From NCBI GenBank assembly GCA_028824555.1, contig JAPPDJ010000144.1:1-41885 (forward strand): a DNA stretch of 41,885 nt, read 5' to 3'. Both the position numbers and the translations under genes were made by a program. Source of the DNA: Gammaproteobacteria bacterium (lineage in GTDB: Bacteria > Pseudomonadota > Gammaproteobacteria > Pseudomonadales > Azotimanducaceae). Positions 24,344 through 32,236 of this stretch are shown piece by piece. Numbering within the stretch: position 1 is the stretch's first letter; each line of letters begins with the position of its first letter. The notes under the pieces were generated by a model. It did not search any database and was not told the DNA's origin. It saw nothing but the letters and a program-made list of their open reading frames with translations.

Positions 24344-25108
24344 CTACGGCGACGTGAAGAACTGATCGATTTCGCGCCCCAACTCCCTTACGCCATCGGG
24401 CTTGAGAAAGACCTGAACCGCATCTCCGTGGAACCGGTCGAAGTCGTACGAGAAGTCCCGAGCCCGATCCACGCTGATGCCGGTTCTCGCCTTCGCGAAC
24501 AGCAGCACCGTCAGGATGCTGTCCCCATGCTCCCGCTTCATGTGCCTGGCGTCGTAAGCCCGCGCCTTAAACTGATCCGTTACCGCAGACTTGAACTTGA
24601 CCTCGATGCTGACCAACTTGGCCGACCCCGATGCCGAGACAAGAATGTCTGACTTGTGCGACACCAAGCGGCCTGACGGCAGCTGATAGTCGACGACACC
24701 TTCCCGTGCAAACTGCAGCGCCGGAAGCGCCGTTCTCAGCATTCCGATCAGTCTGTCCCGCAGCTCCGCCTCGGATTTCGGCAAGGAAGGGTCCTGGCCT
24801 GCATCCGGCTGTCCACCGATCGCCTTCGAGAGGTCCGAAGCGCGATCGTCCACCTCGCGGTCGCCTAGTACCACGAACCGTCCTCTCGCAACGCTGTGGA
24901 GAATGTCCTTCCCCACGGCCCCCGGCGCTCCACCCTTCAGATTATCCGTCACTCCCTGAATGACCGGATTGATCGAGCCCTCGCCGATCGTTGGATCCTC
25001 CCCCTGCACGCCGGCCACCAAGTCCGCCCGGGTGAACGGGGTACATCCCTCCGCCGCCAGCTTCTTGGCACAGCGCTCGATCCGGCGCCAGATCGGTTCG
25101 GCTGACAC
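24344..25108 (-). CDS. PD-(D/E)xK-like nuclease with N-terminal winged-helix-like domain
   Basis: 254 residues from GTG 25106-25108 (GGAGG just upstream; the frame runs on upstream without a better start). Residues 1-80 (IWRRIERCAKKLAAEGCTPF, then TRADLVAGV, ending ILHSVARGRFVVLG) look like a DNA-binding winged helix. Residues 115-215 hold a probable restriction-endonuclease fold: D154 in SHKSDILVS, then E169-V-K171 in KLVSIEVKF, followed by a helix DQFKARAYDARHMK with Q179 and Y185, and a strand SILTVLLFAK. A hypervariable linker separates the domains. It lies 106 bases after the membrane-protein gene and 177 bases before the UDG-like gene. That last gap has no ORF with a normal start, though coding-like sense (CQKGRITVVEVDLSKENA) ends in the TAG touching the next ATG. 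Confidence 0.7.
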   Translation of the reverse strand: MSAEPIWRRIERCAKKLAAEGCTPFTRADLVAGVQGEDPTIGEGSINPVIQGVTDNLKGGAPGAVGKDILHSVARGRFVVLGDREVDDRASDLSKAIGGQPDAGQDPSLPKSEAELRDRLIGMLRTALPALQFAREGVVDYQLPSGRLVSHKSDILVSASGSAKLVSIEVKFKSAVTDQFKARAYDARHMKREHGDSILTVLLFAKARTGISVDRARDFSYDFDRFHGDAVQVFLKPDGVRELGREIDQFFTSP

Positions 25109-25214
25109 GCCCCCTCCTTCAGTTCGCGCTGTTCCGTCGACTGCGCACCCTAACAGACTCACGTCTATCCCATTCAGATCGACGCGAGGCGATCTTGCGC
25201 GAGCTGCCTCCGCG

Positions 25215-25622
25215 TCAGTCGCCCCTTTTCGAGGGTGCGAAGAGTGCGCCCAGTCCGATGAAGGGAAGTACCGGCAGGAGGAACCACCAAGCATACTGGG
25301 CGAGCGAAAGGAGGCTTAGCAAAGCTAGGGGAACAGCCAACACTGCGGCGACCGCCCCGAGGGTCGAGAGTTTTCCGGCCTTCGCCTCAATGAATGCAGC
25401 AGTGAGCATCCCGCAGGAGACAAGCAAGATTACAAGGAGAAGGACGAACTTCCATCCAATGAAGAAGCCCAACGCAAGAAGAGTCGCGGTGACGACTCCC
25501 AGTGCGACGGTTGCCTCCTTGTTCTTCTGTTGCTTCGTCCTCGTCTCGTCCTTCTTCTTCTGCGCCCGCATCGCCTTCTTGAATTCGGCGGCGAATGTCG
25601 TCTGCTCTTTCGGGCCACTCAT
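25215..25622 (-). CDS. Small membrane protein of unknown function
   Basis: 135 residues from ATG 25620-25622 (MSGPKEQTTF). The first 35 residues are charged and rich in Lys/Gln (KKAMRAQKKKDETRTKQQK), suggesting a cytoplasmic helix or coiled coil. Three hydrophobic segments follow (about 37-52, 54-72 and 80-120, the last probably a hairpin: LGAVAAVLAVPLALLSLLSL, then WWFLLPVLPFIGLG). I recognise no family. It is first of three same-strand genes, before a nuclease-like and a UDG-like gene. A small membrane protein beside nucleases is a common defence-system design, but function is not shown. Confidence 0.6.
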   Translation of the reverse strand: MSGPKEQTTFAAEFKKAMRAQKKKDETRTKQQKNKEATVALGVVTATLLALGFFIGWKFVLLLVILLVSCGMLTAAFIEAKAGKLSTLGAVAAVLAVPLALLSLLSLAQYAWWFLLPVLPFIGLGALFAPSKRGD

Positions 25623-25717
25623 GCCGCCACACCCTAGGCTGTCTTTGCGAGTCAATCGTGTGATTCGCTTCTCAGTCAGGCTGACACTACCATGCATGGG
25701 GCTCAGGACTGACACCC

Positions 25718-26079
25718 CCTCCACCAGCTCGGCTTCATCGGGAGCACGCCGAACCCGGCGCGAACGTCTACACCGACGAGGCAGCCGCCTACCGCGGCCT
25801 GTCAGGGATGGATCACGAGGCGGCCAACCACTCGGTTGCGCTGAACGTTCGCGGCAAGGCGCACACCAACGGGATCGAGTCGTTCTGGTCTATGCTCAAG
25901 CGGGCATACACCGGCACCTTCCACAAGATGAGCCCGAGGCACCTAGAGCGCTACGTCCGATTCTGCGCACGCAACCGCGACGGGGTTCGCAACGACCCGG
26001 CCTCACTCCCGGGCGCTGGGCCAACGCAGGAGCGTCGTCATGGCCTTCCCCGCAGGCTCGGTTCCCCGGTTCACCTGAC
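25718..26079 (+). pseudogene. IS1595-type transposase remnant
   Basis: From about 25730 the frame reads EPGANVYTDEAAAYRGLSG, HEAANHSVALNVRGKAHTNG, then IESFWSMLKRAYTGTFHKMS and PRHLERYV. This is the C-terminal part of the ISXO2-like DDE transposase domain of the IS1595 family: VYTDE carries the second catalytic Asp and HTNGIESFWSMLKR the final acidic residue. The N-terminal half is absent. After RYV the sense degrades, and a piece resembling the usual end (RRSVVMAF...) is in another frame, ending near 26079. It is a dead element; no terminal inverted repeats were found. Confidence 0.8.
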
Positions 26080-26881
26080 CCCTCCGTGCCGCCTGTTCGC
26101 GTGGGCCTTGGTTCTCGCCCTCTCTCCGTTCGCCTACTCCACCCCCAGCGAAACTCGCTTCGTCGGTCAGCGCGAAGACTGGAGTCTACACAGAGACTTC
26201 GACCTGTTCTGGGACGAAGCGACGGCATGGCACGCCACGCTGAGCACCGAGGAATGGATGCTCAGCTACTCATGCGCCATTCCCGACACTTCGGGCGAGT
26301 TCGAGCACGCTAGAACTTGGCCGCACGCCTATCAGGTCGCCAAAGCCAGTGGAATGCCGGACGAACAAATCATGCACGGCCCATGGAATCCGATAGATCG
26401 CATCATGTCTCATGTGCATGATCGGCAAAGCGGCATTTGGCGTTTTCACCACCGCGCCCCGCTCCCACACGCCGAGTCCTACATCTACGAGAGAGTCATC
26501 GCACGCATCGACGATCGCACGCCTGTCAATGGCGGCTCCTTTCGCGAGGGAACGCAGGCACATTACGTCCTGAAGTTCCTCACGCCGACACACTTCGTGA
26601 TGGCGACACGGCTCCGGTTGTTGATAGGCAACGACGACCCACGAATGTACGACCTGCCTCTAGGAAGCGGTCTGTCCGCTTCCGCAGAGTGGGTCGATCT
26701 GCAGTGCAACTTGGCGCCGGCATTGCGGCGCGTTCGGGAACAACACACTCGGGAACATGTGCGCGTTAGATTGTGCGCAGGCATTCATGGACCAGCGCCG
26801 CTTGCCATCGCTTTCCGCAAGCAACACTGCGACCCCTCATCTAGGTCCAACGGCAAGATTGCGGTAGAGTCCGTGCCCTGA
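26075..26881 (+). CDS. Unrecognised protein with N-terminal hydrophobic signal
   Basis: About 268 residues in a frame that runs on from the transposase remnant. No ATG or GTG is in frame near its beginning; TTG 26108 and CTG 26075 are the only candidates. The original start may have been lost when the IS inserted, so the gene could be 5'-truncated. The opening CRLFAWALVLALSPFAYSTP looks like a signal peptide. The rest is globular, rich in Trp, His and Arg (EDWSLHRDFDLFWDEATAWH, TEEWMLSYSCAIPDT, VHDRQSGIWRFHHRAPLPH). I do not recognise a family. A clean 12-bp hairpin follows 7 bases after the stop, supporting a real transcript end. Confidence 0.5.
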   Translation: MTPPCRLFAWALVLALSPFAYSTPSETRFVGQREDWSLHRDFDLFWDEATAWHATLSTEEWMLSYSCAIPDTSGEFEHARTWPHAYQVAKASGMPDEQIMHGPWNPIDRIMSHVHDRQSGIWRFHHRAPLPHAESYIYERVIARIDDRTPVNGGSFREGTQAHYVLKFLTPTHFVMATRLRLLIGNDDPRMYDLPLGSGLSASAEWVDLQCNLAPALRRVREQHTREHVRVRLCAGIHGPAPLAIAFRKQHCDPSSRSNGKIAVESVP

Positions 26882-26887
26882 TATGAC

Positions 26888-26918
26888 GAAGGCCGGGAGT
26901 TGGTAGCTCCCGGCCTTC
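26888..26918. terminator. Strong hairpin after the unrecognised gene
   Basis: GAAGGCCGGGAG (26888-26899) and CTCCCGGCCTTC (26907-26918) form a perfect 12-bp stem with a 7-base loop. There is no T run on either strand, so it is not a textbook intrinsic terminator, but position and stability fit transcript termination or 3'-end protection. Confidence 0.55.
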
Positions 26919-27028
26919 AAGTCCCGCGCGACGAGGTTCAAGGCCCAGCGCAGCAAAGCGACAGCATACGTCGCTCCTTCCTTGCAAGCAATGCCTTCGT
27001 TGCGCTTCACCAGCGTACGGAGGTGCCC

Positions 27029-27187
27029 GTGTTGTACCAGATCGTCAAGAACCGCAAGACGGGGCGCGTTCGCGTTGTCGAACTGCCCTGCGATCCGCGC
27101 CCGCAGCTTCGTGCGGGGTTGTTCCTCTTGCAGAAGCAGGCGGAGTTGAAGGCGGCCGCGCGACGGTTCGAGGAACGCCTGCGTTAA
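27029..27187 (+). CDS. Small basic protein, unknown
   Basis: 52 residues: LYQIVKNRKTGRVRVVELPC, then DPRPQLRAGLFLLQKQAELK, then a basic helix AAARRFEERLR. GTG 27029 is preferred because GGAGG (27019-27023) stands 5 bases before it. It reads like a strand hairpin followed by a long amphipathic helix. No family is recognised. It ends in a 4-base tail-to-tail overlap with the next minus-strand gene. The evidence is the ribosome-binding site and sensible composition only. Confidence 0.4.
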   Translation: MLYQIVKNRKTGRVRVVELPCDPRPQLRAGLFLLQKQAELKAAARRFEERLR

Positions 27188-27585
27188 TCGGGCTTGATTC
27201 GCCGCACTTCCTCCATCATGGATTGCATTTCGGCAAGTCCACGGATGAGGTCGCCTGACTCAAAATGCCGAACCGAAATGGCGCACCTCTCCTCTATGTC
27301 CCGGAGCATTGGGGCGCGCATCGTGGGGGCATTGTCTGCCGCAAGGCCAATCTCCGTGCAGGCATCCCGCAAGATGGGCACCGCGGCCTTGAATGTGTCG
27401 ATGTCGCCGCTGGCGTTTGTCCCCACCTCCGTGAACATCCTGCCTGCTCGCATGAGATGCCTGTTGGATGCGGCCTCATCGCTCGTGGCGAGGCTAGTGC
27501 TGTCCGGTGCGAAAGTGGCGACGTAGAACAGACCTCCCAGCAGTAGAGCTGCTGTGGCAAGGCCTGCCATGGTCGAAGTCTTCAT
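27184..27585 (-). CDS. Membrane-anchored or exported small protein, unknown
   Basis: 133 residues from ATG 27583-27585 with GGAAA 6 bases upstream. MKTSTMAGLATAALLLGGLF then YVATFAP is a clear N-terminal hydrophobic anchor or signal. The remainder is a soluble helical domain with three cysteines (DACTEIGL, EERCAISV and one in a repeat-like pattern) ending GLAEMQSMMEEVRRIKPD. It is probably periplasmic. No family is recognised and no partner is obvious. Confidence 0.55.
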   Translation of the reverse strand: MKTSTMAGLATAALLLGGLFYVATFAPDSTSLATSDEAASNRHLMRAGRMFTEVGTNASGDIDTFKAAVPILRDACTEIGLAADNAPTMRAPMLRDIEERCAISVRHFESGDLIRGLAEMQSMMEEVRRIKPD

Positions 27586-28041
27586 GTGGATTTCCGCCGC
27601 ATTTGCGTCAAGCGGCACCTTGCCACCCTTGACCCCATACGTCCACGCAAGGTGATAACTCCGTTGGAACAGACCTTGCCGTTGGCGGACGAACTGGTCC
27701 TTCGGAGTTGGCGCAGGGCCGTGCTCCAACTGCGACGGTGTACGTCGCGAGAGGCCTGGCTACAGAACTCGTCTCGACGCAACGTGGACTCCGACGAAGC
27801 CTCGCGAGTCATGGGGCTTTTTCCTACTGACGACTACTCGCCCGTACGCCATCCAGCGTCCCGTCGCCCATGCCTTAAATGCTTTACGCCTCGCCGCCGG
27901 ACGGAGAAGGCAGAAGGGCAGCAGAAGGAGTAGAAGGTACCGCCGAGGCGCTCTTGCTATCGCCCCGAATACCATTAACGCCGACAGTAATCCGAACTGG
28001 ACAACGGCCAGCATATCAAATTGTTGGATTCAGTCTGCCTC
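27586..28041. other. Region without a confident gene
   Basis: Nothing is convincing in this 456-base stretch. The minus strand holds an 84-codon frame (27760-28014) with a Leu-rich segment (RRYLLLLLLPFCLL), but it lacks a ribosome-binding site and its second half looks random. The stretch 27905-27935 is purine-rich (GAAGGCAGAAGGGCAGCAGAAGGAG-like). It is probably non-coding accessory DNA with perhaps the promoter of the preceding minus-strand gene near 27590-27650. Confidence 0.4.
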
Positions 28042-28060
28042 GGACAAGCCCGTCCCCTAC
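28042..28060. repeat. Single family A arm
   Basis: GGACAAGCCCGTCCCCTAC is one inverted arm of the repeat found at 6271-6290, with no partner arm nearby. On the minus strand its GTAGGGG start supplies the TAG stop of the PhnD-like gene. Confidence 0.75.
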
Positions 28061-28767
28061 GGGACCTTGCGCATGTCGATGGATGTACGCGACGCGACCG
28101 CCCGATACTCCGCCCGCACCGGGGCATAGTCGTCCATCGACACCGGAATCACGCCCCGCAGGAGCAGGGCCTCTCGCGCCGCTTTGAGCGTCACGTCCTG
28201 CATGGCCGCGGCGATCCGATGGGCGACCGCCCTACCCTCTCCACCTTTGCGGACAACGTAAGGCGGCGCAGGTGCGGAGCAAGTGCGCTCCAGCACGGCC
28301 ACGTCGCGAGTCGCCTCCGGCTGGTCACGTTCGAGAATGTGCCAAGTCACCGCATCGATGCAGGCCATGTCCGCCCGGCCGGCGCGAACGGCGGCAAGGC
28401 TCGCCGCGTGGGAGCCGGTGACGAGCATCGCACTCGGTTCGCAAATCGTGTGGAGCGCGGTGAAGCCGGAACGGGATGAAAGCGAATTGACTGCCGCGAC
28501 GCCGTCCCGCGAACCAACCAGAACGCTGTAGTAGCAGCCGTCTTCGCAGTCGAGATCGAACACCGGCGCCAGCACCGGTTCAATCGGCGCATCGGTGAGA
28601 AACAGATCGAGTCCACAAGCCTGCGACACGACGAGATCATCGGCTCGCCATTGCTCTTCCACCGGCGTAGTCCGATCCAACGTCCCTCCAAGACCCGTCG
28701 CCCGCCAAATCGCATCGTTCGCCCAGCGCACGGACGCCAGGTCATACCAAGGGAACGAGACGGTCAC
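28057..28767 (-). CDS. PhnD-like phosphate/phosphonate-type substrate-binding protein (no signal peptide)
   Basis: 236 residues. The fold of periplasmic-binding proteins of the PhnD/SsuA type is recognisable: WYDLASVRWANDAIWRATG at the start, LVVSQACGLDLFLTDAP, GCYYSVLVGSRDG, SGFTALHTICEPSAMLVTGS, HAASLAAVRAGRADMACIDA, and ALLLRGVIPVSMDDYAPV at the end. There is no signal peptide, so it is probably cytoplasmic or acts as a small-molecule sensor rather than as a transporter's receptor. No ABC transporter of that class lies adjacent. It follows the dehydrogenase gene by 23 bases on the same strand and may bind a ligand linked to that enzyme. Confidence 0.78.
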   Translation of the reverse strand: MTVSFPWYDLASVRWANDAIWRATGLGGTLDRTTPVEEQWRADDLVVSQACGLDLFLTDAPIEPVLAPVFDLDCEDGCYYSVLVGSRDGVAAVNSLSSRSGFTALHTICEPSAMLVTGSHAASLAAVRAGRADMACIDAVTWHILERDQPEATRDVAVLERTCSAPAPPYVVRKGGEGRAVAHRIAAAMQDVTLKAAREALLLRGVIPVSMDDYAPVRAEYRAVASRTSIDMRKVP

Positions 28768-28790
28768 CTAGGCGCGTCTCCTCCAGGCAT

Positions 28791-29792
28791 CTACCTCGGG
28801 TTCACCAGATACTCGCCGTTGACGCAGTTCTCTAGCCGGCCGCCCTGCAGATAGCGCAGCGCCGTGCGCGTCGAGAAGGCGCGGATGTCGCGCACGCTCT
28901 CCGGCGTGAAGAAGGCGGAGTGCGGCGTGATGATGACGCGGTTCTTGATCCACTCCTCGCCCCGGTGCCAGGCGGCCACCAGCGGCGCGTTCATGTTCGC
29001 CGGTTCGTCCGGCAGCACATCGAGGCCGGCGGCAAGCACGGTGTCGTCCTTGAGCGCATCGTGCAGGGCGTCGATGTCGATGATCGGGCCCCGCGCCGTG
29101 TTGATGACGATGATGCCCTTCTTCGCCGCCGCCAGTGCCTCGCGGCCGATGAGGCCCCTCGTCTCGTCGTTGAGCGGCGTGTGGATGCTCACCACGTCGC
29201 ACTGCCCCATGAGCTCCTCGAGGCTGCGCGCCCGGCGCAGGTTAAGCGCAAGTTCCACGCCGTTCGGCTGGTAGGGGTCGTAGAACACGCAGTCCATGTC
29301 GAAGGCCTGGGCGCGGCGAATGGCGGTGGTGCCGATGCGGCCCAAGCCGACAACGCCAAAGGTGCAGGCGGAGAGACGGCGGCCATAGGGATTGAGCGCC
29401 GGGCGCCAGTTGCCGAGGGGGTCTTCGCGCAGCGCTTCGTCGTGGAAGGCGATGCTCTTCACCAGCGTCATCATCAGGGCGATGGCGTGATCGGCCACCT
29501 CGCGCGTGCCGTAGTCCGGCGTGTTGCACACCGGAATGCCCCGGCTGCCATAGCCGTCCAGGTCCACCTCGTCGAAGCCCACCGCGGTCTTGACGACGAT
29601 GCGGCACTTGTCGAGCCGGTCCAGGTATTCGCTCGGCGGGGCAACCCCGACGATGGCATCGCAATTGCGCCACTGTTCGTCGCTCACCTGATCGAAACCG
29701 CGAGCAAACTCGCAGGTGGCGGCGGCGCCAACTTCCTCTTCTTCCACCGAATGATCGCGACCCGTGCGCGGCCAAAGAATCCGCAAACCCAT
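28791..29792 (-). CDS. D-isomer-specific 2-hydroxyacid dehydrogenase (CtBP-type)
   Basis: 333 residues from ATG 29790-29792. The NAD loop is VVGLGRIGTTAIRRAQAFD, then a D-P-Y acid that prefers NAD. The catalytic triad is Arg in INTARGPIIDIDAL, Glu in GLDVLPDEPAN and His in ITPHSAFFTPES. PVCNTPDYGTREVADHAIAL is typical of the C-terminal-binding-protein-like subgroup. It interconverts 2-oxo and D-2-hydroxy acids; the substrate is unknown. It is likely co-transcribed with the PhnD-like gene, 23 bases downstream. Confidence 0.93.
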   Translation of the reverse strand: MGLRILWPRTGRDHSVEEEEVGAAATCEFARGFDQVSDEQWRNCDAIVGVAPPSEYLDRLDKCRIVVKTAVGFDEVDLDGYGSRGIPVCNTPDYGTREVADHAIALMMTLVKSIAFHDEALREDPLGNWRPALNPYGRRLSACTFGVVGLGRIGTTAIRRAQAFDMDCVFYDPYQPNGVELALNLRRARSLEELMGQCDVVSIHTPLNDETRGLIGREALAAAKKGIIVINTARGPIIDIDALHDALKDDTVLAAGLDVLPDEPANMNAPLVAAWHRGEEWIKNRVIITPHSAFFTPESVRDIRAFSTRTALRYLQGGRLENCVNGEYLVNPR

Positions 29793-29918
29793 GCTCTTCC
29801 CCGCTCCCAAGCAAAACACGAAAGGGCGGCATTCTACGGCACAGCGGAGCGAGGGCATCTTGCCGACGCGCCCTAGGGGCGCGCCGCACGCGCCGTCCGG
29901 CGCGTCGTTCCGGGGGAA

Positions 29919-31475
29919 TCAGACGCGCAAATGCGCCGGCGCCAAGCGACGTTCTATGGCTTCAAAGACGAGCTCCGTGACGATGGCTAGCAACGCCGCA
30001 GGTACCGCGCCTTCGAGAATCTTCCCCGTATCGTTCAGCGCAAGCCCCGTGACGATGGGGTCGCCCAAGCCCCCAGCGCCGATGAAGGCCGCGAGGGTAG
30101 CTGTGCCGATGCAGATGACTGCGGCCGTTCGGATACCGGCCAGAATCGCCGGCACGGACAGCGGCAGATGGATGTAACGGAGTTCCTGTGCTGGTGTGAG
30201 ACCCATCGCCTTCGCCACCTCCAGGAGCAGAGGGTCCACGGTCGTGAGCGCGGTCACGGCGTTGCGCAGGATCGGCAGGATCGAGTAGAGCAGGAGCGCC
30301 AGCACGGCCGGCAGCCAGCCGATGCCCGCCACCGGGATCATCAGCGCAAGCAGGGCGATGGAGGGCACGGTTTGCAGAAGGCCTGCCACATAGACGACCG
30401 CCTTCGACAGCCAACCGACGCGGAAGATGGCAAACGCCGCCACGAGGGCGATGGCGGTTGCGGACGAGAGGGCGATGGCGGTGAGTTCGAGATGGCGCAG
30501 GGTGTTGTCCAGCATCTCCTTCGCCAGCCGCTCGAGATCGGTTTCGGGTTGCTCGGCAGTCGTGTCGGCGGCCCCTTCGGATCGGGTTTCCGTCAATCCG
30601 GCATCGCCCAGGAAGCCGCCGGCGATGGCCGCGAAGCTCTCGCCCTCGAACACCGCGGCGGCATTCATGGCGCGCATCGACGCGTCGTCGATGGTCCCCG
30701 CCAGCCGGGTCAAGGCGAATTTCGCCCGTGCGTCCACATCCGCCCGCACCAGCGGCAGCGCGAGGTAGCGGGGGAAGAAGCCCTGGTCGTCTTCGAGCAC
30801 CGCGAGGGAGTAGCGCATCAGTTCGCCGTCGGTGGAGTACACGTCCGTCCCATCGATGGAGCCGTCCGCGATGGCCTGGTAGGCGAGCCCGTGCTCGATG
30901 CCGGTGACACTGAGGTCGAGGCCGTAGGCACGCGATAGCCCCGGCCAGCCATCGTCGCGCTCCAGGAACTCGTGCGAGAAGGTGAGCCGCAGGTCCGCGT
31001 GGTGCTTGAGGTCCGAAATCCGCGCCAGGCCGCGTTCGGCAGCGAGTTGGCCCGGCACCGCAAGGGCGTACGTGTTGTTGAAGCCCAGCGCCGGCAAGGG
31101 CTCGATGCCGGCGGCACGCAGGGCAGGGCCCATCCCGGCCGCGTCGGCCCGCGAGAGCTTCAGGATGGCCTCGGCGATGGTGCCGGTGTATTCCGGATAG
31201 ACATCGATCTCGCCGTTCACCAGCGCCTGGTAGCAGATCAGCGTGCCGCCGAGCCCTAGCCTCCGTACCACGGCAAAGCCCTCCCGCTCGAGCAACTGCG
31301 CCATGGCCTCGGCGAGGATGTAGGACTCGGGGAAGTTCTTGCTGGCGACGGTGATGGGCCGCGCGGCCTCGGCGCTGACCGGAGCAGCGGCGGCACCGAA
31401 AGCGAGGAGTAGCGTGCCGATGAGCAAGCCTCCGAGGGATGGCGCCTTGCCTTTTCCTGCCCGCATTTGCCTCAT
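29919..31475 (-). CDS. Osmoprotectant (glycine betaine/choline) ABC transporter: fused substrate-binding and permease protein
   Basis: 518 residues. After a signal or anchor (LLIGTLLLAFGAAAAPVSAEA), residues about 38-300 form an OpuAC/ProX-type receptor: ITVASKNFPESYILAEAMAQ, LGGTLICYQALVNGEIDVYP, EYTGTI. About residues 330-505 form a BPD-transporter permease with five or six spans and the EAA loop EVAKAMGLTPAQELRYIHLP, then LSVPAILAGIRTA. The fusion puts the receptor before the permease, the reverse of some OpuA/BusAB-type fusions. It imports compatible solutes or related quaternary amines. The ATG overlaps the TGA of the ATPase gene (ATGA). Confidence 0.92.
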   Translation of the reverse strand: MRQMRAGKGKAPSLGGLLIGTLLLAFGAAAAPVSAEAARPITVASKNFPESYILAEAMAQLLEREGFAVVRRLGLGGTLICYQALVNGEIDVYPEYTGTIAEAILKLSRADAAGMGPALRAAGIEPLPALGFNNTYALAVPGQLAAERGLARISDLKHHADLRLTFSHEFLERDDGWPGLSRAYGLDLSVTGIEHGLAYQAIADGSIDGTDVYSTDGELMRYSLAVLEDDQGFFPRYLALPLVRADVDARAKFALTRLAGTIDDASMRAMNAAAVFEGESFAAIAGGFLGDAGLTETRSEGAADTTAEQPETDLERLAKEMLDNTLRHLELTAIALSSATAIALVAAFAIFRVGWLSKAVVYVAGLLQTVPSIALLALMIPVAGIGWLPAVLALLLYSILPILRNAVTALTTVDPLLLEVAKAMGLTPAQELRYIHLPLSVPAILAGIRTAAVICIGTATLAAFIGAGGLGDPIVTGLALNDTGKILEGAVPAALLAIVTELVFEAIERRLAPAHLRV

Positions 31476-32236
31476 GCGCTCGCTTCCAACAGTCGAGTCA
31501 CGGTGGCGTTTGCGGGTGCTTCCAGCACGGCTTCGCGGGCCCCGGCCTGGATCACGCCACCGTCGCCGACGATTGCGAGGTAGTCCGCCAGCCGACGCGC
31601 CTCCGCCATGTCATGGGTCACCAGCAAAGTCGAAATCGGCTCGCGTTCGTGCAATGCCTCGAACACGGGATAGATGTCGGCGCGGTTGATGGGATCGATG
31701 GCTGAGAAGGGCTCGTCGAGCAGCAGCATGTCCGGATGCAGCATCATGGCGCGACACAGACCCACACGGTGTTGCTGGCCGCCGGATATCTGGTGCGGAT
31801 AGCGATCGGCGATGTCGGCTTCAAGGCCCATGGCTGACAGCAGCTCGTGCAGGCGGCGCTGGCGGCGCTCTTCCGGCCAGCCTTCGAGACGGGCCAAGAG
31901 CGTGACGTTCCGTGCCACCGTCATGTGGGGGAACAGGCGCGCGCCCTGCACGGCATAGCCGATACGCCGCCGGAATGCCTCCACATCGCGCTCCGGCACC
32001 GGCTCGCCGAGCACCTCCACCCGCCCTTCATCGGCGCGGCGCATGCCGTTGACGAGCTGCAACAAGGTGGTCTTGCCGCTGCCACTCTCGCCGACAATGG
32101 CAGTGACGGCACCGGCGGGAAACGAAACATCCACGCCGCGCAACACCCAGTTCGAGCCAAAGCGCTTGCCGACCTGCTTGAGTGCGACGCAAGGCTCGGC
32201 CGGCTCCTGATTTGCGCCATGGGTGTCCGGCGGCAT
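31472..32236 (-). CDS. ABC transporter ATPase of the osmoprotectant (OpuC/ProV-like) system
   Basis: 254 residues. The Walker A motif is GESGSGKTT (49-57), the Q-loop lies near Q97 (YAVQGARLFPHMTV), the signature is SGGQQHR (151-157), Walker B is LLLDEP (171-176) and the H-loop is H208 in LLVTHD. PFSAIDPINR is the family D-loop. No CBS domains follow, so there is no sign of the ionic-strength sensor found in some OpuA ATPases. Its ATG shares a base with the TGA of sbcB upstream (TGATG), and its stop overlaps the fused permease gene. This gives one three-gene message, sbcB-ATPase-permease. Confidence 0.95.
   Translation of the reverse strand: MPPDTHGANQEPAEPCVALKQVGKRFGSNWVLRGVDVSFPAGAVTAIVGESGSGKTTLLQLVNGMRRADEGRVEVLGEPVPERDVEAFRRRIGYAVQGARLFPHMTVARNVTLLARLEGWPEERRQRRLHELLSAMGLEADIADRYPHQISGGQQHRVGLCRAMMLHPDMLLLDEPFSAIDPINRADIYPVFEALHEREPISTLLVTHDMAEARRLADYLAIVGDGGVIQAGAREAVLEAPANATVTRLLEASA

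Noticed and set aside
26888-26918. Integron attC-like site
   Set aside because: A single perfect stem lacking the paired R/L boxes and extrahelical bases of attC; a terminator-like hairpin explains it better.
27760-28014. Leu-rich 84-codon minus-strand frame
   Set aside because: Hydrophobic run is appealing, but there is no ribosome-binding site, composition changes halfway, and purine-rich DNA on the other strand explains the leucines.
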